The notes below the pieces were generated by a model that saw nothing but the letters and a program-made list of their open reading frames with translations, did no database searches and had not been told where the DNA came from. From Diplocarpon mali (Eukaryota; Ascomycota; Leotiomycetes; Helotiales; Drepanopezizaceae): 64,000 nucleotides of DNA. The position numbers and the translations under genes are program-made. The stretch is from contig JAENRP010000186.1 of the NCBI GenBank assembly GCA_024741835.1, positions 1 through 64,000 of the forward strand, given 5' to 3'. Shown piece after piece: positions 38,601 through 48,787 of this stretch. Position 1 is the stretch's first letter. Every line of letters begins with the position of its first letter.

Positions 38601-39525
38601 AGGTACTAGGGTTTAAAGTACATTTAGGCTTATCTTATAGTAGATCTTTAAATAAAGGCTTAGTAAGCTTGCTTATTTAAATATAAGTTAGTATTAACTT
38701 ATAATTAATCTTAGACTAAAGCTAATTACTACTTATATATTAAAGAGGTCCTATTATTAAAAGAGATGATCTTTTCAATTAGTTGAATTTTCGTCCGTTT
38801 CGCCTTTATATCGACTTTTAAAGGAGGCTAAGTCTCACTTTATTAAAGGTAAGTAGATTCTCGCTTAATAGTCTAATATACGCACTAAGCTATCTCTTAA
38901 CTTTGATAAGCTAGGGTCTTTAGGCTAAAGATAGCTTAAGTAATCTTACTAATCTTACTTTATAATTATTAATTAGATTAATCTTAGTATTATAAGGATT
39001 CCTTTAAACCTAAGACTATTTCTTATAAGATATTTAAGTTTAAAAAGTCTTATTTATCTTAATTAGCTTAGCTATAGCATTATAGTCCCTTGCCCTTAGC
39101 AGTAAAGGAAGGTCCGGCCCTAGGGGCTAGGGTAAGGGTACTCCTTATAAAGGCTACTTCCTTAAATAAACTAGGTATATTCTATATTTGCTAACTTCCA
39201 GCTAATAGGGAGTTTATTTTACCGATTTTAGTTTCGATAGTAATTTAGTTAAAAAGGGGTTCTATAGAAAAAGGGTTCTAATAGTATAGTGCTCTCCTAA
39301 CTTCTGCCTATAGCACTTCTATAAAAGGAGTAGTTAAGAAAATCCAGCTAATAAAAGCGTTCCTTAATTATATTAGTTAATAAGCTATACTTAAGCTCTT
39401 AGTTTATTTAAAAGATCTTTAAGATCCTGACTCTATCGAAAGTCGAAACAACCGCAAATCGATTTTCAAAAGGAGTAGGATATTATTAAAAGCTGTCCTT
39501 AGTAAAGAAGAACTTCTTCATTTAA

Positions 39526-39832
39526 TATAATAATATAGAACTACCAAAGTGTAAGATCAAGTATAGTAGTAAAAAGTAGTACAAAAGGCGTATTCTATAG
39601 GTCTAATACAAAGGAAATAAAGAAGTTAAAGAGCCCTTCCTATAAGAGAGCCCTTCTCCCTTATATATATAAGCAGCTCTAAGCTCTTTACCTATTTATA
39701 TAATATTATATAAGAATATCCTTTTGCACCTTTAAGGTCGATTTAAGATAACCTTATATCGAATTGAGATTGCAAAACCTTAAAACGCCATACTCCTAGG
39801 TAATTGCACTAAGTAGAGGTGCAGCTATTACA
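39526..39832 (-). repeat. Element D 5' LTR (right copy)
   Basis: A 307-bp copy of 32283-32589, followed by TSD ACTTG (39833-39837). Confidence 0.92.
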
Positions 39833-40007
39833 ACTTGATTTAGCTTCTATTCTATAGAAGAAGCACCTGGAACCGCGCTCCCTCTTTCATTTATTATAGC
39901 TTTATCAAGCAATTTTCATTATTTTAAAAGCTAGGAAGTATAATAAAGGAGTCTTATATACTAGATCTAGCACTTTTTATAGCTAAGCCTAGCTAGGAGC
40001 TGCTTTT

Positions 40008-40020
40008 CACCTAAAGGGTG
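40008..40020 (+). other. Element A polypurine tract
   Basis: acctaaagggtg abuts the 3' LTR of A, consistent with its plus orientation. Confidence 0.55.
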
Positions 40021-40192
40021 TATTGCGCTATAAGGAGCCTTAGGTGCTAAGGCCTTTAAGGACTGGCTTATGTAATATACCCCTAAAGTGGCCACAGAGC
40101 ACTTCTATAAAGGGAGCTCAGATATACAGTTAGAGTAGAATTTTACAAGCTTCTGCCACCACTAGGAATCCACCTCTAAATACAGCATGACA
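40021..40192 (+). repeat. Element A 3' LTR
   Basis: A 172-bp copy of 9826-9997, ending ...cagcatgaca, followed by TSD ATATT (40193-40197). Confidence 0.9.
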
Positions 40193-40197
40193 ATATT

Positions 40198-40805
40198 TGA
40201 TTAGGGAAATGCCAAATAGATATAAAGCAGTGATTGACGCAAAAGGTGGCTATATAAAATACTAAGGAATTTAATAAAAGCAGCATTGCCAAGAATCTAG
40301 TGTGCACAGACAGGGAACCTCAGATTATTACGCCCTGTACGAAGTATTATTATAGAAGGAAAAGCAGAAGTGGGAGCGTGACGCGACGCGTATATAGCAG
40401 GGCGTATACAAAGATTCATAAAAGGTAATTTTACCTCCAAGTCGATGCAATCAAAACATAACGAGTTCCTATAAGCATTCAAGGGAAGCTCAGCCCGGCG
40501 TGCAGTATCACCTGGATAGGTGGATACTGACAGAATCTAAAGATGTATATTCTGAGTTCTATGGAGCTGCAGGAGTATATATACAAGGTATGGTTACATA
40601 AGCCTTAATCTCCAATCCTTGTATATTCTAACAGATACTAAGGTGCATATGTACGAGAGTACCTAGCTAGTGATGCACATTACTTGTAAAAGCAAGTGTC
40701 TACCCTGGATCCCAGTCTGCTCGCAATCACCCGGATGCTGTTTACTTTACCTCGTCCGCTCTTCTTTTCGTACGATGTGAGGATGCCTACGATGACTCCC
40801 AAAAT
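40198..40805. other. Start of the gene-bearing arm; no gene seen
   Basis: Composition shifts from RIP-degraded to ordinary within a few bases of the outer TSD. No coding frame, RNA gene or repeat pair is supported here. Confidence 0.5.
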
Positions 40806-41393
40806 ATGCCGAGTCGGACTTTCACTGCCTCGTCTACCTTGCGAGACACAATGAATAGACTTACGCCGCGCACCACGCACAGCAGCTCTTCTGAGCGCCA
40901 CCTATTAACATACAGACCTCGGCGTGGAACTCACTGCCGCTTCCCACACTCCCTACTTCGCACTCCTTCGGACCGCCCTTCTGTCCCGCTCATCCGCGCG
41001 GGCGATCGTGTGCTACTCCGCCATATCCCGCCCGTCCCGATAGACACGCCACTCGTCCAGCATCCCAGCCACAGGGGGATCGTGTCTCCCACCTATCTGC
41101 ATTACGACCACGACCGACGCTCCTCATCATCCGAGCCTTTTCCAGTGCTGGAGCCCCGCGCACCGAAAAGAAGCAAGCACTGCTGCGGCTGCTGTTGCAC
41201 CACACGACCACGTTCGGATCTACCAAGAGAAGAGGAGCAAAGCCGAGAGGATCCTCGTCACCGAATTCTCTCTGGCGCGTTGTCTGGACCGCCTTCAACC
41301 AACCTCCACTTATCAGGAGATGAACAGTGCATTTCTAGAGTTGGGAGGGTTCGTTCCTTGTACAAGCCACACCGATACGCTTCATGTCTATAG
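40806..41393 (+). CDS. Possible hypothetical protein, 195 aa
   Basis: An uninterrupted frame from ATG (context ccaaaATGCCG) to TAG, 195 codons. The protein is Ser-, Arg- and Pro-rich, with RAGDRVLLRHIPPVPIDTPL in its middle, then a basic stretch and a Cys-cluster (KHCCGCCCTT) at about residues 120-130. No known domain, signal peptide or membrane segment. The opposite strand also has a shorter open frame over 40990-41298. The plus frame is longer and has a more protein-like middle part, but low complexity makes this a weak call. It is the first candidate gene next to the repeat block. Confidence 0.4.
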   Translation: MPSRTFTASSTLRDTMNRLTPRTTHSSSSERHLLTYRPRRGTHCRFPHSLLRTPSDRPSVPLIRAGDRVLLRHIPPVPIDTPLVQHPSHRGIVSPTYLHYDHDRRSSSSEPFPVLEPRAPKRSKHCCGCCCTTRPRSDLPREEEQSREDPRHRILSGALSGPPSTNLHLSGDEQCISRVGRVRSLYKPHRYASCL

Positions 41394-42525
41394 CCCCCTT
41401 TTCGCTTCGCTTCGGAAGGGGGGATTGTTTACATCGGCTCCCCGGCTCCCCGGCTCGCCAAGATATCAACGTACTCGAACGAGACGATTCACGATGTGTG
41501 GTAGCTAGAGTCAGCGAGAAATCTAGCTTTGTATTCCACTACTGCACTGAGAGGATCTCTGGCATCAAAATGCATCAGGAGCCACCATCAAGCATTGCTA
41601 CCGTATAAGCCAGCTGATTTAATCGAGTTTGCCTCTTGACACCAAAAAATCACCGATGCATACTCTTCCCGCTAGCGAGAAGCCGACCGATCCATATGAC
41701 TCAAGTTTCTTTCTTTCATAAACAGGCATATGTTGTCAAGTATCTTGTATGAGCAGGAATATTCAAGCGTCAACAAGCTCCAACAATACACCCAGTCGCG
41801 TTTCGCTCCTCCCGGCGGCAAGAGTCGTCTTTTGCGACTTTCTATTGCATTTGATTCTTGTGTATCGGCGGTTTCAAGCTCAAGCTCTCAGCACGTTCCG
41901 ATATTCAGATCGTGCTATCCGAAGAAACCTGGTCTTTACACTGGAGATACCTTCTCGACGTCATGTAACGCTGGACTGAAGACGCTACTGCTGGGTGTGA
42001 AACAGCCGCTTGGTTATCATCGGTTGGCAGTGGGTAGAGTCCCGTCCTGAGATCTCGCGCAAACCTCTGCTGGACATGGCACGTCGCATTGTGTCCATGT
42101 CGAGCCGAGAATCTCGATCAGTCGCCGGGGGGCTGGGGGTCTTCTCTCCCCCTCCGGATACAGGGTCACTCACTGCTCTAGAGAACTGCTGCTTTCATCG
42201 AAGGACCTGGACCGAGCGGGGTAGGTTCGCGGCTTGGATTTAGAACACGGGCAAGGAGGCAGGGAGAGGGAGTGCTTTCTTGCCACTTTGACGGGGTTGA
42301 CGGATTCAAAGTCCGAGAGCTGTGATTAGGAGGGAAACATGATGGAAATCTTAATCGGCGTTTCTTACCGTATACACACGGCGCCTGCCATGACAGCAGA
42401 CGGCGTGAGGTCAAACATCAACTCCCCAGACTATCCTCACGGGAAGGATCTTGACCTTTCTCAAAGAGATACTCGAATACTCGACATATTTGCTAGCTAG
42501 CCACAGACGACCAGGGTGGTTGTGA
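41394..42525. other. Intergenic, no supported gene
   Basis: Short overlapping frames on both strands, none with recognisable protein features or a plausible spliced structure. A C5/G6 hairpin with aagg/cctt flanks sits at about 41394-41422. Confidence 0.5.
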
Positions 42526-45500
42526 TCACTGCAGATCCCAGCCACCCTTCGCTCGCATTGTTTCATACCACTCCTGGACGTACGGCAATGCGACGTGCGG
42601 TCCATACGGATCTTTGACCCACTGAGGTCTTGGCGGCTTCAATCCTGTCTCTGCGAAGCAACTTGCAGTTAGTTCAGCAAGACTGCCACCTCTGTCGTAT
42701 ACCCTCTCCTTGTACAACCTCTGGTCTCTCGAAGCAACGATTCTGGCTCTGGTAGCCCTGGTTGCGTCGTCATTGACCGCAAACGTATCCGGATCGACAA
42801 CGACGCCGTAGTTGTCTTCTGCGCCGCGGACCGTCACAAGCCTCCTTGCGACTTCCATGGCAACGACCTCACTCGGCCGAGTGGTTGGATCGCCGAGGCC
42901 TCCACCTCCCCAGGTCACCCACTCAAGCAGGTCGTTGGGCTCGACCCTGATGTGATCACACTTGCTGGGCAGGACTTCCGCTGGGGGGCTCTCAGGCTGC
43001 TCGGAATAGCGGTAGAGCTTCTTGTAGGACCGAGCACCTGGACTGCCTCCGTTGATGCCCCACGGCTTTGTGAACCACCGATCGTCATGGATGCTGACCT
43101 CTCCGGCACATAAGAAGCGGTAGAGGGTACCTATGTGGGTTCAGTCGATGTATGCCGGGGTAGGACGCTGGCTGGGGCTCACGTTGTGCATTTCCGCCAC
43201 GAAAAAAACCCGGTCCCCCACTGTCGGCCAGAGACTCATTGGCTTCAATTCTTAGGGGGAAGTTGAGTTCAATAAACTCGGTGGGTACCGACTTGATTGC
43301 CGGGAAAAGGCAATGGCAGTCGGGCTTTGGATTTCGTGTCAGCCAAGAGAGAACATCTTAGGGCGCAGGAGAAGGAAGGCTGAAGTAGAGAGATCAACAT
43401 GTATCTTACCCCGTCTCCGATCGGGCGAGCTGGCACTCCGCCAAACCCGATCTGGTACAATTGATACCATTCTCCGGTCGGTTTGAAGCCCGAGTAGAAG
43501 AAATGCGGCGAATCTGAGAAACCAGCGGCGGCTCTGTATTTCGGGCTCCGCTGACCCATCAAGGCTTGGATGATGTCCAGTGTCCTACCGAGGAAGTGAG
43601 TGCGGCAACTCAACGCCGCTGGCCGGATAGGTCGAAGAAGAGATCCTTCGGGGGTGATGATTTCCAGCAGGTCGTGAAATCCGTCGTTCACCACACAGCA
43701 TGGATCGAAGACCGCGAGTAGGTAGTAGCCAACAAACATCTTGAACATCGTTGTGGAGAGGTAGAAATTGATTGACGTTTCGCTCTGGGGACTGGTCCCG
43801 GAAAAGTCGAAAATGAGCCGGCCGTCTCTCTTCTGCATGGTGCAGGTGATTGCGTACGGACCGACACCTTGGCCATCATCGTCGACAAAGTCGGTAAAGG
43901 TGCTCGGCACAGTTCCAATCTGCGTTTCGATGAGTCTCGAGATCCCGGAACGATTCCTCGCCAGCAGCTCGTTGCAGGAGGCGGTATACACACTGTTACG
44001 TGGTCAGCTGTAGTCACCGCGGCCGCGATGATGGGTGTCCACGAGGCCAAGGACCTCGCCAATATACGTAGGGCGTACTTTGCTCCAAACCTCTCATTCA
44101 GTTCGCAGACTCTCGCGGCCGCCGTCCGACAAGCCGCTACCAGGGCCGTCAGATCACTTCGGAACCAGTCCGGCTGGCGAGAATTGCGACAGAAGACATC
44201 AACCATCGCCGAGTTGAGGGTCCCCTTCGAAGAGAGCTTGACTGTTGGAATCTGCAGCCCATCTTCGAAGATCGACGTCGCGTTGATGGACATACTCCCC
44301 GGGACTCTGCCGCCGACATCTCTGATGGGTGTTAGCGAGTCGCAGGAGGAATCTTCATCCATCTTACACACTCACGTCATATGCCCGAAGTTGGCGGCCC
44401 AGCCGACGATACCTCCCTTGTAGTGGATTGGAAGGAGGACAATCACGTCATTCAGATGCGTGACGGCTCCGCTAATCTCATAGACATCGTTTGTGACGAA
44501 GACGTCGCCCTCTTCGATCGTTCCTCGCCAGGACTCGAGGAACTGTCCGATGAAACTGCCAAATTGTCCCACCAACATCTTGCCCTCCTTATTCGTAATG
44601 ACATTGAACTCATCTTGCTGGTCTCGGATGGCGGGAGACATACTGCACCGGAGCATGAGCGTATCCATCTCATTCCTGATGGACTGTAGAGAGGATGAGA
44701 TCAGGGTTGGGATCAGTGGCGAATCCTCCACGAGCTTCTCAGCAGTATCCCAATCAAGTTCTGCGATGCCGCCTGTGAGATTCGTGCGTTCGTTCGGGTG
44801 GATGAGGATGTTGCCGTACGGATCGATCTGTCCATAGAAGCCTGGGAGGATGAGGGTGTTGGAGTCCATCTCGGAGACCACGCAAGGGCCATTGACCTGG
44901 TACCCGCTCTTTGAGATCTTTGCTCGGTCCCAGAATATTGCCTCGACTCTACGGTCCCCGGTGCGTATCAGCTGGCGGGAGAGGATGGCATTCGGGGGCG
45001 GTGTTTCGCCAGCATTCCCAGAGGTTTCGATCGACGTGATCTCCACGTCGGGGGATGCGTCCGTGACAATGGCTCCGAGACGCATGATTTCCAGAGCGAA
45101 CGAGGGGAGGGAGAAGCCGAACTGTTGCTCGTGGGCTGCATCGAATCGCTGCTTTACCTCTGCCACAAAGGCATCGGGTGCCAGCTTGAACTCCTCCTCC
45201 AGGAACGGGATGCTCAGAGTCAGCGCTTGGCCCTTGTACCGCAAATCTGCTTCGAATGTGGTTGCGAGCACCGTCGAGGGGCCGCTGCCGAGGGCGTCGA
45301 GCATGACTCCGGCACACCTTGCCCTCAGCGTCTGCAGAGCATGCCAGAGCTCGGCCGGATGGGCGTCAGAGAGCCCTTTGATGTACGAGGCGGATTGTTC
45401 GTGGCTCAACTTCGTCGTTGCGTCGCCTTGAGCGCAGAGCACGCCCGGTGCTGGTGGGATGATGACCGGCCAGGCCCCCAGCAGAATGCCCACGGCATTG

Positions 45501-47137
45501 GCGTGGAGAGGCCCTGCGCCCCCAAAGGCAACAAGAGAGAAGTCCTCGGGATTGTAGCCCTGCTCGACCGACACGTTTCGCAGAGCGTTGTACATCCGCT
45601 CGTTGACCAGGTTGTAGATACCTTGGGCCGTCTGGTCGGCACCGAGACCCATCTGGCGCGCGAGATTCTCAACCGCCGATGCTGCCGCGGCCACATCCAG
45701 AGGAAATGCACCCCCCAGGAGGTGGTCGGGGAGGTATCCGAGGACGAGATTCGCATCAGTCACAGTTGCGTTGCGACCTCCCATGCCATAACACGCCGGG
45801 CCAGGGCGGGCTCCCGATGATTCTGGCCCGACTCTCAGAGTAGAGGTGAGTTCGACATACTGCGCGATGGAGCCTCCTCCTGCGCCGACGGTCCTAAGGA
45901 GTGCAGGTCAGCAAGGGACGTGAAGCTTGGAGGCCGTGGGATGTGATACGCACTTGACATCGACTGAAGGCGCGCGGACGGTGAGAGAGTCGACGGCCGT
46001 CTCCCGACGAAGTGCAGGCCTGCCATCCGAGATAAGTGCACAATCCGTCGAGGTACCGCCCATATCAAGCGTGATCAAATTCCGGTATTTCGTCTTCTGA
46101 GCGACGACGTCGGCCACCCCGCGAACCCCGCCAGCAGGTCCAGACCTGAGCGTCGGTCAGCAGCGCGAGAGTGGCAGAAATCCATCGCCGCCTCTTACAT
46201 CAGAATGTTCACCGGCAACTCGCCAGCGAGATCCAGCGTTGTCAGGCCGCCGTCACTCTTGAGTATGCGAAGAGTTGCGCTGTCCGCCGCGAGCAGCTTC
46301 TGCAGATTGGCCAGGTATCTCTTCACCACTGGTTTGACGATGGCGTTTGCGCTCGCCGTGACTGTCCTCTCGTACTCTCCGACCTCAGGTAAAACATCGG
46401 CCGAGCAGACAATTTCAACATCAGGGCCAAGTTCCGCGCGGAGGATCTCTGCCACGGCTTGCTCGTGGGCATCGTTCTGATACGAGTTCAGAAGACTGAC
46501 CGTCACAGCTTCCGGCTTCTGCTTCTTCACATGGACGAGATCTCGGCGCAGTTTGGCCTCGTCGATGGGTCTGACGATCTGCCCTTCGGCAGACATCATC
46601 CCCTCGCACTGGACCGTGCTCTCAAGAGGGACAATGGGAGGGGAAGGGACGAAATTGATCCAGGCTCCCAAGCCTCCAGGGATTTGGGATCGTCGAACCG
46701 AAAGGACATCTTTGTGACCGGACGTAACAACCAAGGCAGTTCGAGCACCTTTCCCCTCCAGCACGGCATTGGTAGCTGGATGACAGAATATCAGTACGAT
46801 CCATCGCACACGCGCCCAGTTGGATCCTCACCAACGGTCGTGCCGTGATGGATGCTCTCGAATCGGCCACTCCACCCATACAGGCTCTTCAGCTCTTCAC
46901 GGGCCTTTCCAATGCCATTCCTCACCCCGATACTCTGGTCGTGAGTCGTCGATGGGACCTTGGTCCGAACAGTCTTCCCATCAGGTGTGAATACACACAC
47001 ATCGGTGAAGGTTCCCTATGCGTCTCAGCACGTTGAAAATATGTAGCGAGAACTCGGCCCGTCTGACGGATCGCACGTACCCCGACATCGACCCCGAGTC
47101 TATAACCAGTTCTCTGCGTTGACCCCGCATCACCCAT
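42526..47137 (-). CDS. 5-oxoprolinase / hydantoinase A-B family protein, 9 exons, 1,366 aa
   Basis: Exons on the minus strand: 47137-47081, 47015-46832, 46775-46199, 46145-45954, 45893-44376, 44321-44079, 43992-43410, 43324-43183, 43130-42526. All introns are GT-AG, 52-86 bp; the exons sum to 4,101 nt in one frame. The N-terminal ATPase-like part has GVDVGGTFTDV (about residue 14) across intron 1, HGTTVATNAVLEG across intron 2, LDMGGTSTDCALI and FGGAGPLHA. The hydantoinase B half begins near residue 730 and has GHMTDVGGRVPGS and NESLADSGGPGFFRGG. This fused A_N-A-B layout and length match eukaryotic 5-oxoprolinase, the cytosolic enzyme that uses ATP to open 5-oxoproline to glutamate. Fungi have several paralogues of uncertain substrate, so the exact reaction is inferred. 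Confidence 0.9.
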
Positions 47138-48787
47138 TTCGAACTCTCTGTTTGACCCCGGAGACTGAGGAGCCTTGGGGAGCGCTTGGGTGAGATAATC
47201 AAAAAAGAAGAAGATCTATGTAATGCCAACTCTGGACGTTCAGCCTGAGAAGCGCAAGATACCCGTGTGCAGACCAGGCTCTGCGTGCGACCACTCGGTT
47301 GAGAGCGTAAGAACCAGAGACTTGGAACTCGGAAGTCCGGCGACCTGGCTCTTATCATGCTGGTCGGATCGGTTGTCACGAGAGGGGAGAGTCCAAGAGT
47401 GGAGGCGATGCGACGTTATCTGCGAGAGGAGATATGCGGAGCGTGAACAACAACCGGAAGAGAACGACGCCAGTGACAAGCGACGAACAAGTGCTTGCGG
47501 TCCCTGGTCTAGGGGTGGTGACCCCGCCATCAAAGCTTCATGGTACATGTAGCCACTTACACATCATGGCTAGCAAACCCAGCGATTTCCAAGGTGCTGC
47601 CAACATAAATGTTATGATCTCTCTACCCTTGCACAGCCAACGAGGAGGGGTTTAAAGCTTGGAACCCTATCCAAGATGGCATTCCCCACCAGACGCAACA
47701 CGGAGCAGGGTCTCGCGCCTCGATGCCGAAGAAGGGCATTCACAGTTGATCCAAATCGGCTCGTAGCATATCCTCACTCCCGCTCTGATACGAACCCCTT
47801 CTACGAAAAGATTTGGCTCCAGAGCTTGATCATGCTTTCCAAGAACCACTCGATCACCTACGGAAGCACTCAAGCCAGCGGATTTCTCAAAATCACGATC
47901 GGTAGCAGAACCGCTACCAGCATCGCTTGCTGACAGCCCGCAGGTGGTATGGAGTAACACCGGCTCCTTGCCTAGCTCTCGACCCGCGCCGCAGGCCACC
48001 CTGGCTCTGAGCCCATTGTGACGAGGAGGAGCTCAACGCCATCCGAATCTCTGGCGGAATGGGCTCACGCTCCACGCTCCGGAGTTCAGAGCTACGACAA
48101 TGGTGGAATTCTAAGCAGTGCACGCCTCGAAGACAAGGTATGGCGTGTACGGAGACCTCCAATCACGGATTACGGCCCCCGAGAAAATATACTCTCAAGG
48201 CGGGGCTACTTTCTGGATGTTTTTGCCCGAATCAGCAGCGGCAGTTGTTTGGACCCTTTTCTGGCTGATGCAAATAAAGCGTTGGATAGATTACTTTGAT
48301 CACATGGTTTTCGTTATCTATCCTACCCACCTACGCGTAGTATTCAGTCTACGGGAATATTTTCAACATGGTGTGTCTGGAAAACCACGACTGGCAATTA
48401 AACATCGCTTATCTTGAATCAATGGCTGCGGGAACTACTGTGAGGCGGGGCGAGGGCGGGGGCGGGAGCGGGAACGGGGGCGGGAGCGGGTTGTAAAGTG
48501 GGGTGTTTTGTGGGTCGGTAATAAAAGGAAATTCACGTCTAGCACGGTATCGGCGTTGTGCTTGTAATATTATGCCTACTGGTTCTGCGCATCTAATCGG
48601 ATAAACGTATACTGACTCAGTTCTTCCTACACTCAGGTCAATCCCGGGGTATTAATCTATCGATCTCATTGTCAGTCGTTTGCCCCGTGGTACTCGAATC
48701 ACTAGGATAGCTTCCAAGGCAGCCGAACACCGAAGCAATGTACATACTCGATTCTCTATCCTTCGTGACAAATGATCATCCAAGCGT
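47138..48787. other. Intergenic, no supported gene; G-rich repeat at 48442-48491
   Basis: Several short open frames occur on both strands, none with recognisable domains. It separates the 5' end of the oxoprolinase-family gene from the 3' end of the PDAT gene. Both run right to left, so it should hold the promoter of the former and the terminator of the latter. Confidence 0.5.
48442..48491 (+). repeat. G-rich minisatellite with G-quadruplex potential
   Basis: Repeated units of gggcggg, ggagcggg and gaacggg in about 50 bp, with at least six runs of three or more G on the plus strand. It lies about 300 bp beyond the stop codon of the PDAT gene. Confidence 0.7.

Larger units (their letters stand above)
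32283..39832 (-). mobile_element. Element D: Ty3/Gypsy retrotransposon nested in A
   Basis: LTRs of 307 bp at 32283-32589 and 39526-39832; TSD ACTTG at 32278-32282 and 39833-39837. It lies on the minus strand: a purine tract abuts the left LTR, and RT (about 36100-36800) precedes integrase (about 35250-34600) when read right to left, which is Gypsy order. It inserted into the 3' region of element A. It also carries a plus-strand Cys-rich frame between the end of pol and the 3' LTR (see 32930-33810). Confidence 0.92.
9826..40192 (+). mobile_element. Element A: outer Ty1/Copia retrotransposon, split by nested B (with C) and D
   Basis: The 172-bp LTRs at 9826-9997 and 40021-40192 match almost throughout and are flanked by the same TSD, ATATT (9821-9825 and 40193-40197). 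The 30.4-kb span is not one large element: it contains B (10348-25964) and D (32283-39832), each with its own LTR pair and TSD. Removing both, with one TSD copy each, leaves about 7.2 kb. A's own coding sequence runs 9998-10342, then 25970 to about 31250, with a long 3' region to 40020. The right TSD is exactly where the AT-rich block ends and the gene-bearing arm starts. Confidence 0.9.

Noticed and set aside
9826..40192. One 30-kb giant mobile element bounded by the outer LTRs
   Set aside because: Three further LTR pairs with their own TSDs lie inside; removing them leaves a normal 7.2-kb Copia element.
1..40192. Alternative genetic code with TAA/TAG as Gln
   Set aside because: Gln-like stops occur only in the TpA-rich repeats and fit C-to-T RIP at CpA; genes to the right use normal stops and normal Gln codons.
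40990..41298. 102-codon minus-strand frame
   Set aside because: Shorter shadow opposite the 195-codon frame, with no recognisable features.
41394..41422. Strong C/G hairpin as a terminator
   Set aside because: Intrinsic terminators are bacterial; in this fungal context it has no established meaning.
45125..45820. 231-codon plus-strand open frame
   Set aside because: Lies antisense to exon 5 of the oxoprolinase-family gene, whose protein is clearly conserved; a high-GC shadow.
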